From NCBI RefSeq assembly GCF_002564045.1, contig NZ_PDJK01000002.1:3100001-3164000 (forward strand): a stretch of DNA of 64,000 nt, read 5' to 3'. The translations under genes were made by a program, and so were the position numbers. The notes beneath the pieces are model-generated. The model did not search any database and had not been told where the DNA came from. It saw nothing but the letters and a program-made list of their open reading frames with translations. This DNA is from Amycolatopsis sulphurea (GTDB lineage Bacteria; Actinomycetota; Actinomycetes; Mycobacteriales; Pseudonocardiaceae). This document shows, piece after piece, positions 24,945 through 32,617 of this stretch. Every line of letters begins with the position of its first letter. The first letter of the stretch is position 1.

Positions 24945-25552
24945 GACTGGCCCTTCGCTGTGACTCCATTGTGGACAAACAGGTCGATCGCGGGGGTGAC
25001 CACGGCGACCACTGCCTCCGCCGCCTCGGCCGCGGAATGCGTGGGCAGCACGAGGTGACTCAGCGAGAGCCGCACCACCGTCTCCGTCGGCAGTGTGGCG
25101 GATTCGGCGGACAGCTGCGGCACGAGCTTCAGGTAGTGCCGGGTCTCGAGCTCGACCGCGGCGGTGAGGATCGGCTCGCCGCGGGAAGTCAGCAGCGGGA
25201 GCAGACCCTCCCCGGCCTCAGTGCCGAGCGCTGCGGCGACGAGACGGCTTTCCCGGGCAGGTTCGATTGTATAGACCACTGCGTCGCGGATACCCGCGGG
25301 CAGGCTTTCGGCGTTTTCGAACCTCAGGCGGACGCCGTCGAGGAATTCCGCCGCTGTGCGCAGCGCGACCGCCTGGGTGAGCGCGGCCTTGCTGCCGAAT
25401 TCGTGGTAGACGGTCTGCCTGCTCACGCCGGCCCGCGCGGCGACGCCGGCCATCCGCAACCCCCGGTGCCCGTGGTCGGGAAGCAGTTCGGCGGCCGCGT
25501 CAAGCCGGGCCTCGCGCAGCGAAGCCTGGGTGGGCTCGGTGAAACTGGTCAC
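24941..25552 (-). CDS. TetR family regulator upstream of R2lox
   Basis: A 203-residue regulator. The helix-turn-helix is at about residues 30-55 (GLRMAGVAARAGVSRQTVYH, EFGSKAALTQAVA). The rest is a ligand-binding helical domain. GTG 25552 (GGGGAGC upstream) is chosen; the longer frame to 25609 would run through the promoter dyad. The stop overlaps the R2lox start (ATGA). A TetR gene next to R2lox also occurs in mycobacteria, so it probably controls R2lox in response to a fatty ligand. Confidence 0.88.
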   Translation of the reverse strand: MTSFTEPTQASLREARLDAAAELLPDHGHRGLRMAGVAARAGVSRQTVYHEFGSKAALTQAVALRTAAEFLDGVRLRFENAESLPAGIRDAVVYTIEPARESRLVAAALGTEAGEGLLPLLTSRGEPILTAAVELETRHYLKLVPQLSAESATLPTETVVRLSLSHLVLPTHSAAEAAEAVVAVVTPAIDLFVHNGVTAKGQS

Positions 25553-25562
25553 GCTCCCCAAT

Positions 25563-25587
25563 TTGACGCGGCCTGGCCGTGTGTCAA
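25563..25587 (-). promoter_or_regulatory. Promoter and dyad of the TetR-R2lox operon
   Basis: TTGAC and GTCAA flank a GGCCTGGCC palindrome (25563-25587), forming an imperfect 25-bp dyad. On the minus strand TTGACA can be a -35 element with CAAATT about 16 bases downstream, just before the GTG start. The dyad overlaps this promoter, which suits autorepression by the TetR protein. Confidence 0.5.
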
Positions 25588-25658
25588 GGAGCTTTACCCA
25601 ATTGACCACTGTGTACAGCGCTGCCGGGATTGCCGGTGCGGCCGGTTACCGTGGCGTG

Positions 25659-26279
25659 GTGGGAGTGACTGTGGGGTTCGACCTGGACATGACACTGATC
25701 GATCCGCGCCCGGGGATGGCCGCGGCGATGGACGCACTGGGCGCCGAAGCCGGCCTCCCGTTCGACGGTGCGCGGTTCGCCGCGAATCTCGGCCCGCCGC
25801 TGGATGACGCATTGCGTGGTTTCGATGCCCCCGAAGAGCGGATCCCGTGGCTGATCGACCGGTTCCGTGCGACCTACCCGGAGGTCGTCGTCCCGGTCAC
25901 GATCGCGCTGCCCGGCGCGGCCGAGGCGCTGCATGCGGTACGGGAGGCAGGCGGCCGCGCGATCGTCGTCACCGGGAAGTATGCCCCGAATGCGCGGCTG
26001 CACCTCGACGCGCTGAACTTGGCGGCCGACGAGGTGATCGGCGAGCTGTGGTCCACCGCCAAGGCGGAAGCCCTGCTGAAACACCAGGCGAAGGTCTACG
26101 TCGGCGACCACGTGGGCGACATCCGTGGCGCCCGCGCGGCAGGCGCGATCGCGGTGTCGGTGGCCACCGGCCCGTGCACCCGCGCGGAACTGGTCGCGGA
26201 GGGCGCCGACGTGGTATTCGACTCGCTGGCGGAGTTCCCGGAGTGGTTCGCCGCCCGCTTCACCGGCCGGGCCGCTTGA
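25659..26279 (+). CDS. HAD family hydrolase (phosphatase)
   Basis: A 206-residue HAD protein. The nucleophile motif is TVGFDLDMTLIDPRPGMAAA; motif II is AIVVTGKYAPNARLHLDALN, and motif III/IV KVYVGDHVGDIRGARAAG. It resembles phosphoglycolate-phosphatase-like enzymes; the substrate is unknown. Several GTG codons (25656, 25659, 25665) could start it; 25659 is chosen. It is divergent from the TetR-R2lox operon with about 105 bases between. Confidence 0.85.
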   Translation: MGVTVGFDLDMTLIDPRPGMAAAMDALGAEAGLPFDGARFAANLGPPLDDALRGFDAPEERIPWLIDRFRATYPEVVVPVTIALPGAAEALHAVREAGGRAIVVTGKYAPNARLHLDALNLAADEVIGELWSTAKAEALLKHQAKVYVGDHVGDIRGARAAGAIAVSVATGPCTRAELVAEGADVVFDSLAEFPEWFAARFTGRAA

Positions 26280-26323
26280 CGGCTTGCCCTACCGGGTGAC
26301 GCGGCGAACCGCCGGCGACCGGG

Positions 26324-26560
26324 TCAGCCGGTCTCGGCGGTCTTGGCGGTGCGGGCCTCGCGGACCAGCGCGATCAGTCCGAGCAGCAGGCCGAGCGGCG
26401 TGATCACCCCGGCGGCCGCGCTCAGCCATACCGGCAGGTTCTCCATTCCGGTCGCGAACAGCACGAACACCGCCAGCACCGCGGCCATGCCGATGGCGAA
26501 CAGGCCGATGCCGATCCGCATCAGGAACGGCTTGCCGGTCTGCTTCGCTGCGTTTTCCAT
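26324..26560 (-). CDS. Small two-helix membrane protein
   Basis: A 78-residue protein starting MENAAKQTGKPFLMRIGIGL with two hydrophobic helices (residues ~13-33 and ~43-65, separated by NLPVWLSA) and a short charged tail. It looks like a conserved actinobacterial membrane protein of unknown function. It is divergent from the cold-shock gene at 26694. Confidence 0.75.
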   Translation of the reverse strand: MENAAKQTGKPFLMRIGIGLFAIGMAAVLAVFVLFATGMENLPVWLSAAAGVITPLGLLLGLIALVREARTAKTAETG

Positions 26561-26693
26561 GAGACCGAGGGTAACCGCCGTATCCGCTTCTCCCCAGAGC
26601 ATGTGGCGAGATAGGCTGGGGGTGAACGCGCGCCTCGGGTACGCCCGGGGCGCGTTCGTCGTGAGCAGCACAGCAGAAGGACTGGTGAGGGAA

Positions 26694-27080
26694 GTGCCGA
26701 CCGGCAAGGTCAAGTGGTACGACGCGGAGAAGGGGTTCGGGTTCGTCACGCAGGACGGCGGCGCGGACGTCTACATCCGCAAGGCCGCGCTGCCGCAGGG
26801 CGTCGAAGGGCTCAAGGCCGGCCAGCGGCTCGAGTTCGGCGTGGCCGACGGACGCCGGGGGCCGCAGGCACTCTCCGTCCGCTTGCTCGATCCGCCGCCG
26901 TCGGTGGCCGAGGCGCGCCGTCGTCCGGCCGAGGAGCTGCACGGGCTCGTCGAGGACATGATCAAGCTGCTGGAGCTGAAGGTGCAGCCCGACCTTCGCC
27001 GCAACCGGTACCCGGATCGCAAGCACACCAAGCAGATCGCGGAGATCATGCGCGCCGTCGCCCGCGATCTCGACCCGTGA
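26694..27080 (+). CDS. Cold-shock domain protein with C-terminal extension (CspB type)
   Basis: A 128-residue protein. The N-terminal 65 residues are a cold-shock domain (TGKVKWYDAEKGFGFVTQDG, DVYIRKAALPQGVEGLKAGQ) carrying RNA-binding motifs KGFGFV and a VYIRK variant of VFxH. The C-terminal half (ELHGLVEDMIKLLELKVQPD, RRNRYPDRKHTKQIAEIMRA) is the extension found in Rv0871-type CspB proteins. It probably binds RNA or single-stranded DNA. GTG 26694 follows GAGGGA. A palindromic repeat follows 18 bases after the stop. Confidence 0.92.
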   Translation: MPTGKVKWYDAEKGFGFVTQDGGADVYIRKAALPQGVEGLKAGQRLEFGVADGRRGPQALSVRLLDPPPSVAEARRRPAEELHGLVEDMIKLLELKVQPDLRRNRYPDRKHTKQIAEIMRAVARDLDP

Positions 27081-27097
27081 TCGACCCGGTTTCAAAG

Positions 27098-27275
27098 CTG
27101 TGAAGGGGCCCTTCACGGACTCTGAGTCCGTCAGGGGCACCTTCACGGACCCGAAACCGGTCCGGCGCAACGCCACGAGGTGGTCGCACACACCTCCGCA
27201 TCGCCCGCTGCCGGTCCGCGACCAACTTTGCCGGAACCCTGGACTCTGAGTCCGTGAAGGGCCCTCCACGGCTCT
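27098..27275. repeat. Palindrome copies and inverted left segment of composite element
   Basis: Three parts: a palindrome with one degraded arm (27098-27150), an inverted left segment ending CCAACTTTGCCGGAACCCTGG (27147-27242), and a half palindrome (27241-27275, centre GGACTCTGAGTCC). The other terminal segment is missing, so this is a rearranged or partial unit. It lies between the converging cold-shock and DUF2771 genes. Confidence 0.75.
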
Positions 27276-27291
27276 CTGCACGGAGCCGTGC

Positions 27292-27768
27292 TCAGTTCGG
27301 CCGGACCTGCAGGGACCAGAGTGCGGTGGTGATCGGCTCGGCGTCGTTCGGGTCGCCGGTGCGGCTGATCACCGAGGCCTGGGCGATCTCCACCACCACG
27401 ATCTGATCGTCCTTCGCGGGCGGGGCCGCGGTGTAGGCGTACCGGTCACCCGAGGTGATGATCGCTTCCTGCAGCGGCTGAGGCTGGCCCTTGCCGTTCA
27501 CGTACTGCACGGTGACCTTCCACGGCGTCTCGGCGACCTCCTTGGGCACCGAGATCTGCACCGAGCGGCCCGGCCGCACCTTGAGCGTGCCCGCCGCACC
27601 CGGATTGGCCGAGCAGACGCCGGTCTTCAGGTCGCAGTTGCCGATCGGGGCGGTGCGGATGGTGTGCCCGTCGCCGTAGAACGTCACCTCGGCCGGCCCG
27701 GGCGCGGAGCAGCCGGCCACCGCCAAACCACCGGCCGCGAGCACGGCCACCACACGGGAACGTCGCAT
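27292..27768 (-). CDS. DUF2771 lipoprotein
   Basis: A 158-residue exported lipoprotein. The signal is MRRSRVVAVLAAGGLAVAGC with the lipobox cysteine at residue 20. The mature part (AEVTFYGDGHTIRTAPIGNC, VRPGRSVQISVPKEVAETPW) matches DUF2771 proteins, including Rv0875c by gene order. Function unknown. It lies 10 bases downstream of the MFS gene on the same strand. Confidence 0.85.
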   Translation of the reverse strand: MRRSRVVAVLAAGGLAVAGCSAPGPAEVTFYGDGHTIRTAPIGNCDLKTGVCSANPGAAGTLKVRPGRSVQISVPKEVAETPWKVTVQYVNGKGQPQPLQEAIITSGDRYAYTAAPPAKDDQIVVVEIAQASVISRTGDPNDAEPITTALWSLQVRPN

Positions 27769-27778
27769 GCCCCGAAGG

Positions 27779-29896
27779 CTACCGGCGGCCCGGTGCGGGG
27801 AAGCTGCCGGTCGGCTCCGGCCGCAGCGGGCGGTTCCCGCCGAGACCCGGCACCAGCGAACCGCCCCGGCGCACCAGGAAGGTCTGCCCCAGCCCGACCG
27901 CCAGCAGCAGCGTGACCACCAGGAAGCCGATCCAGTAGGTGGGCGGCAGCAGCAGGCCGACCGCGCCGCCGAAGCACCAGGCCAGCTGCAGCACCGTTTC
28001 CGAACGGCCGAACGCGGACGCCCGCGACTGCTCCGGCAGGTCCTCCTGGATCACCGCGTCGAGGCTGACCTTCGCCAGCGCACTGGCCGTCGATCCGACG
28101 AGGCCGACGATCGCGGCGGTGATCAGGCTGGGCAGCAGCGTCGCGACGAGCGTGCTGAGCGTGGCGGCCGCCACACAGCCGAGGACCACTTGGTCCGGCG
28201 CCCCGAACTGCAGACGCGAGCCCAGCGCGTTGCCGATGAACCCGCCCACCCCGGCCGCGACGCCGATCACGCCGAGCAGCAGCAGCTGCACGAACGGGCT
28301 GTGCCCACTGCCTTCGGTCTGTGCCTTGACCGCGAAGGCCGCGAACATCATCAGGAATCCGGTGAGTACGCGCACCGAACCGTTGCCCCACAAGGAGACC
28401 ACGATGTGCCGCCCCATCGGCTGGCGTTGCTTGCGCCGCTTCGGCTCGGGATGCGCGGACAGCGAGGTGGGCACCTCGCCCTCGGTCACCTCGACCCAGG
28501 CCGGGATCCGCATCGACAGCACGGCGGCGGCCACGCAGATCACCGCGGTGAACCACAGCGCACCCGAGGAATTGGTGAGTGCGCTCACGCCGCTGGCGAT
28601 CGCGCCGAACACCCCGCCGGCGATCAACCCGAACACGGTGACCCGCGCGTTGGTCTTCGACAGCGTGATCTCCGGCGGCACCACCCGCGGGGTCATCGCG
28701 GCCTTCAGCACGGTGAAGGACTTCGACAGGACCATCATGCCGAGCGCGGCCGGGTAGAGCAGCCAGTCGTCGAAGTGCAGCGCCATCACGACGGCCATCA
28801 GGCCCTGCCCGATCGAGGCGATGCACATGGCCAGCCGCCGTCCGCGCTGGATCCGGTCCAGCGCGGGGCCGATGACCGGCGCGACGAGCGCGAACGGTGC
28901 GATCGTGATCAGCAGGTACAGCGCCACCTTGCCCTTGCTCTCCCCGCTCGCGGCGGCGAAGAACAGGGTGTTCGCCAGCGCGACGGCCATTGCCGCGTCG
29001 CTGGCGTAGTTCAGCATCACCGCGTACATCAGCGAGGTCAGCCCGGACTCGTCCGCGCCGTCGGCCTTGGTGGCCCGCTGGAACATGCCGACGGCCTTAC
29101 CGCTCAGCTGACGGCTGCGCAGCGCGGCCACCCGCGTGACAGTGAGCTTCTTCGGCAGTTTCGGCACCGACCCGGCGCCCGGGATCGCCGTGGTGGGTGA
29201 GTCTTCTTCCGCGTCCGGCCCGACCCTCGGCTCTTTGGCGTAGCCACCGGTGTCGTAGTGCTCGTACTCGCCGCTGCCGGGACGGTCGTCGACCGGCCGC
29301 GGACGGGCCGGCTCGGTGCGGTAGTCACGCGGCGGATAGGGCCGGGCACCACGCGGTGGCGTCGTCCGGCGGCCCATCGGGACCTCGTCGGTGGGTGCTT
29401 CGCCGGCGGTGTTCTCGTACGGGTGGTCGTCGTAGAACGGACTGCGCGGCTCCGGTCGCACACGCTCGGTGCGGCCCCGGCTCGCCGCGGCGACCTGCGT
29501 TTCGGCGGCGAACTCCGCGGGGCTGCCGGGTGGCGGATCCGCGGGGATCCGCTCCGGCCGGGCGCGGGGCTGCTCGGCGGCGAAGTTCCCGGAGCGCGGC
29601 TGGTTCGGCTCGGCGGGTGCGCGTCCTGGCTGTCCGATCTCGGGTTCGGGGCGCTGCTCGGATCTCGGCTCGGCTCGGGGACGCTCCGGCGGCAGGTGCT
29701 CGTCCGGCCGCGCTCGCCGCGTGCGCGGGTCGACCGCCTGGTCCAGCTTGGCCGGATGGGGTGCGTCGTGCCAGGAGCGAGCCTGCGGGGAGCCGGGCTC
29801 CGGGGTCCAGCGGCGTTTGCTCTTGCGGCCACGGCCTTTGCCCGGCCGCCCACCGAGGGGGCTGCCGGCGCCGGAGCGCGAACCGAAGAGAGCCAC
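27779..29896 (-). CDS. MFS transporter with long disordered N-terminal region (Rv0876c type)
   Basis: A 705-residue protein. Residues 1-235 are highly charged and Pro/Arg/Glu-rich with no fold apparent, starting MALFGSRSGAGSPLGGRPGK. From about residue 245 a major-facilitator membrane domain of about 12 helices begins (SGLTSLMYAVMLNYASDAAM, ALYLLITIAPFALVAPVIGP). It is the middle gene of a probable glutaminyl cyclase, MFS, DUF2771 operon. Substrate unknown. The cytosolic tail is far longer than in ordinary MFS proteins. Confidence 0.87.
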   Translation of the reverse strand: MALFGSRSGAGSPLGGRPGKGRGRKSKRRWTPEPGSPQARSWHDAPHPAKLDQAVDPRTRRARPDEHLPPERPRAEPRSEQRPEPEIGQPGRAPAEPNQPRSGNFAAEQPRARPERIPADPPPGSPAEFAAETQVAAASRGRTERVRPEPRSPFYDDHPYENTAGEAPTDEVPMGRRTTPPRGARPYPPRDYRTEPARPRPVDDRPGSGEYEHYDTGGYAKEPRVGPDAEEDSPTTAIPGAGSVPKLPKKLTVTRVAALRSRQLSGKAVGMFQRATKADGADESGLTSLMYAVMLNYASDAAMAVALANTLFFAAASGESKGKVALYLLITIAPFALVAPVIGPALDRIQRGRRLAMCIASIGQGLMAVVMALHFDDWLLYPAALGMMVLSKSFTVLKAAMTPRVVPPEITLSKTNARVTVFGLIAGGVFGAIASGVSALTNSSGALWFTAVICVAAAVLSMRIPAWVEVTEGEVPTSLSAHPEPKRRKQRQPMGRHIVVSLWGNGSVRVLTGFLMMFAAFAVKAQTEGSGHSPFVQLLLLGVIGVAAGVGGFIGNALGSRLQFGAPDQVVLGCVAAATLSTLVATLLPSLITAAIVGLVGSTASALAKVSLDAVIQEDLPEQSRASAFGRSETVLQLAWCFGGAVGLLLPPTYWIGFLVVTLLLAVGLGQTFLVRRGGSLVPGLGGNRPLRPEPTGSFPAPGRR

Positions 29897-29935
29897 GGGT
29901 TCAATCCTGCCTCATCCGGGTGCCGCTCCGCCCGC

Positions 29936-30709
29936 TCACGTGCCGGTTTGCTGATTTTCCGGGAGGAACTTCACGCGGAAAGCCGTTGGCCACAGCTTCC
30001 CGGTGAGCAGGAACTCGTCCGTGCCCGGGATGGCGGCGATACCGTTGAGCACGTCTTCGTCGGGGTTGACCGGGGTGCGCAGCCGGCTCGCGTCGATCCG
30101 CCCGGTGATCCGCCCGGTGGCGGCGTCGATGCGGAGAATGGTGCCGGTTCGCCAGACGTTCGCATACACCGTGTCACCAACGCAGTCGAGTTCGTTGAGC
30201 TGGTCTTGGCCGACCTCGACGGAGCCGGTCACCGCAAACGTTTGCGGGTCACGGAACGTCAGCTCCGCCGACCCGTTGCTCATGACCAGCCGGCCGTTGG
30301 GCTGGTGACACAGGCCCCAGCCTTCGCCCTCGTAGGAGACCCGGCGCAGCTCGGCGAGCGTCTTCGAGTCGCGTTCGATGGCCACACCGTCCTGCCAGGT
30401 CAGCTGCCACAGCGTCGGGCCGAGCACGGTGATGCCCTCGGCGAACAGCGGCGACGGCAGCGCCGCCTGTGCGACCGGCTGCCCGCCTGCCGGCCCGTAG
30501 GTCAGCGCGGAGCGGCCGGCCAGGCCGCGGCTTTCGTACAGCGTGCTGCCGGAGAATTCGAGGCCTTCGGTGAACGCGGTGGGGTCGTGCGGCAGCGTCC
30601 CGAGGACCTCGGCCGTCAGCTGTTCGGGTGGGGCGGGCGCGGCCTGCGTACCGGCACAACCGCCGAGCATCGCGATGGCCAGCAGCGGCAGGACGTTCCG
30701 GGTGCGCAC
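29936..30709 (-). CDS. Glutaminyl-peptide cyclotransferase (secreted, plant-type)
   Basis: A 257-residue protein of the glutamine-cyclotransferase family, which forms N-terminal pyroglutamate. Signature segments: HDPTAFTEGLEFSGSTLYES, GWGLCHQPNGRLVMSNGSAE, ELDCVGDTVYANVWRTGTIL, LNGIAAIPGTDEFLLTGKLW. The N terminus RNVLPLLAIAMLGGCAG looks like a lipoprotein signal, so it acts outside the membrane. GTG 30709 is chosen; the open frame beyond it overlaps the divergent DUF3027 gene 51 bases away. Confidence 0.88.
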   Translation of the reverse strand: MRTRNVLPLLAIAMLGGCAGTQAAPAPPEQLTAEVLGTLPHDPTAFTEGLEFSGSTLYESRGLAGRSALTYGPAGGQPVAQAALPSPLFAEGITVLGPTLWQLTWQDGVAIERDSKTLAELRRVSYEGEGWGLCHQPNGRLVMSNGSAELTFRDPQTFAVTGSVEVGQDQLNELDCVGDTVYANVWRTGTILRIDAATGRITGRIDASRLRTPVNPDEDVLNGIAAIPGTDEFLLTGKLWPTAFRVKFLPENQQTGT

Positions 30710-30760
30710 GAGGAACAGCCTGGCACGGGTGCCGCGGATGCGTGCGGCACAATTGGGGGT

Positions 30761-32617
30761 ATGACGCTGCTGTTGACCCTGGACGACGGCTCTCTCCACC
30801 GGAAGCTGGCCGAGGCCGGCGATGTCGCGCGGGCAGCCGTGCTGGCGGACGCGCCGGCTGATCAGGTCGGCGAGTACGTCGGCATGGAGCGGGAAGACGC
30901 CGTTTCGGCGAGCCACCTGTTCGAGGCCGCGGTGCCCGGGTACCACGGCTGGCGCTGGTCGGTCACGGTCGCGGTGGCCGGTCCCGGCGAACCGGTCACG
31001 GTGAGCGAGCTGTGCCTGCGCCCCGGCCCGGCGGCGCTGGTGGCGCCCCCCTGGGTGCCTTGGGACAAGCGTGTGCGGGCCGGCGACCTCGGGGTCGGCG
31101 ATCTGTTCCCGACCGGCAAGGACGACCCGCGGATCGTGCCCGGGTACCTCGAGTCGGACGACCCGGCGGTGGAGGAGGCGGCACTGGACGCGGGCCTCGG
31201 CCGGGTGCACGTGCTGTCCCGGCCCGGCCGGCTGGACGCCGCCGCCCGCTGGCACGGCGGTGAGTTCGGCCCCCGCTCCGACATGGCCCGCAGCGCCCCC
31301 GCGACCTGCGGGACCTGCGGCTTCTTCGTCCCGCTCGCCGGTTCTCTGCGCGCTGCCTTCGGCGCCTGCGCGAACGACATCGCGCCCGCCGACGGCCACG
31401 TCGTGGACGTCCAGTACGGCTGCGGCGCCCATTCGGAGATCGAGGTCGAGGTCACCTCGTCGGTCCCGGTGGCCGAGCTGGTGTACGACGATTCGCTGAT
31501 CGACTTCAGCCCTGCTCCGGCTCCGGCCGGGGAGTCGGTTGCGGAGCGCGGGCCGGAAGGGGCTGCCGGGGGTGCTACGGAGGCTGCCGGGGCTCCCGGG
31601 GCCACTGCGTCGGCTGTGCCTGCTGCGGGCGAAGTGCCTGGAGTTGTGGCCGGGGTTCCGGTGGGTGACATCGAAGCGCCTGCGACCGGGAAGCCGTCGG
31701 CGGCTGACGAGGCTCCGGTGGCTGAGACGCCGGTTCGTGAGCCTGAGGTACGCGTGGCTGGTGAGACATCTGTTGCCGGTGCGGAGTCCGGTGCTGGCGA
31801 GGCGTCCTCGGCTGCAGCTGAGACGTCGGCGCGCGGCGTTGAGGTGCCTGCGGTCGATGACACTGCCGAAGCGCCTGCGGCCGGTGTGCCGGGGGATGCC
31901 ACTGAGGCGCCGGTGATGACTGGTGGGCGGACTGAGGTCGTTGATCAGACCCTCGAGGCTGAGTCGGTTGCGGAGCCCGGCGATGCCGAGGGTGCCGCAG
32001 TGGCGGAGACCCCCCGCGGTGCCGAGGAAACCGGGGTGGCGGCGGAGTCTGGCGGTGCCGAGGGCGCCGCGATGACAGAGACGCATCGCGGTGCCGGGGA
32101 TGCTGTGGTGGTGTCTGGTGGTGCCGGGGAAGCCTTGGCGGCGGAGGCGCCCCGTCGTGCCGGGGAAGCCGCGACGGCGGAGGCGCCCCTCGGTGCCGAG
32201 GAAATCTCGGCGGCGGTGGAGTCCGGCGGTGCAGCGGAAGTTTCCGTAGCGGAGGGATCCGGTGTCGCCGAGGACGTCTCGGTGGCGGTGGAATCCAGCG
32301 GTGCTGGGGAGGCTTCAGCGGCGAAATCCGGCGAAGCGGGCGAAGTACCTGCCGAATCCGCAGCGGCCGAGGCCGGGCAAGGCGTCGGCGCGCCGGAGGG
32401 TGGCGGGCGCGGGTCGCAGGGCGGCGAGGGCACCTCCGGGCAAGGTGTGCACGCGTCTGCGGGCGCGGAGAGCGGGGGCGTATCCGAGAGCAGCGCCCCT
32501 GCGGGCAGGCCGGACAGCGGTGACGTGGCTACCGGTTCCGAGGGCGCCTCGGCGGGTGGCGGCGTGTCCGAAGTGGAGCGTGCGCCGGACGCTTCCGGTG
32601 ACGACGCCGCCCGGTGA
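30761..32617 (+). CDS. DUF3027 protein with 360-residue Ala/Glu/Ser-rich tail
   Basis: A 618-residue protein. Residues 1-250 are the DUF3027 domain (Rv0877 type, normally about 260 residues in all): YHGWRWSVTVAVAGPGEPVT, LVAPPWVPWDKRVRAGDLGV, and a cysteine set (CGTCGFFVPLAGSLRAAFGAC, then YGCGAHSE) that may bind zinc. The remaining 360 residues are degenerate short repeats rich in Gly-Ala-Glu-Ser-Val, likely disordered. The ATG at 30761 follows TTGGGGGT. The stop overlaps the start of the GHKL ATPase gene (GTGA). Confidence 0.88.
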   Translation: MTLLLTLDDGSLHRKLAEAGDVARAAVLADAPADQVGEYVGMEREDAVSASHLFEAAVPGYHGWRWSVTVAVAGPGEPVTVSELCLRPGPAALVAPPWVPWDKRVRAGDLGVGDLFPTGKDDPRIVPGYLESDDPAVEEAALDAGLGRVHVLSRPGRLDAAARWHGGEFGPRSDMARSAPATCGTCGFFVPLAGSLRAAFGACANDIAPADGHVVDVQYGCGAHSEIEVEVTSSVPVAELVYDDSLIDFSPAPAPAGESVAERGPEGAAGGATEAAGAPGATASAVPAAGEVPGVVAGVPVGDIEAPATGKPSAADEAPVAETPVREPEVRVAGETSVAGAESGAGEASSAAAETSARGVEVPAVDDTAEAPAAGVPGDATEAPVMTGGRTEVVDQTLEAESVAEPGDAEGAAVAETPRGAEETGVAAESGGAEGAAMTETHRGAGDAVVVSGGAGEALAAEAPRRAGEAATAEAPLGAEEISAAVESGGAAEVSVAEGSGVAEDVSVAVESSGAGEASAAKSGEAGEVPAESAAAEAGQGVGAPEGGGRGSQGGEGTSGQGVHASAGAESGGVSESSAPAGRPDSGDVATGSEGASAGGGVSEVERAPDASGDDAAR

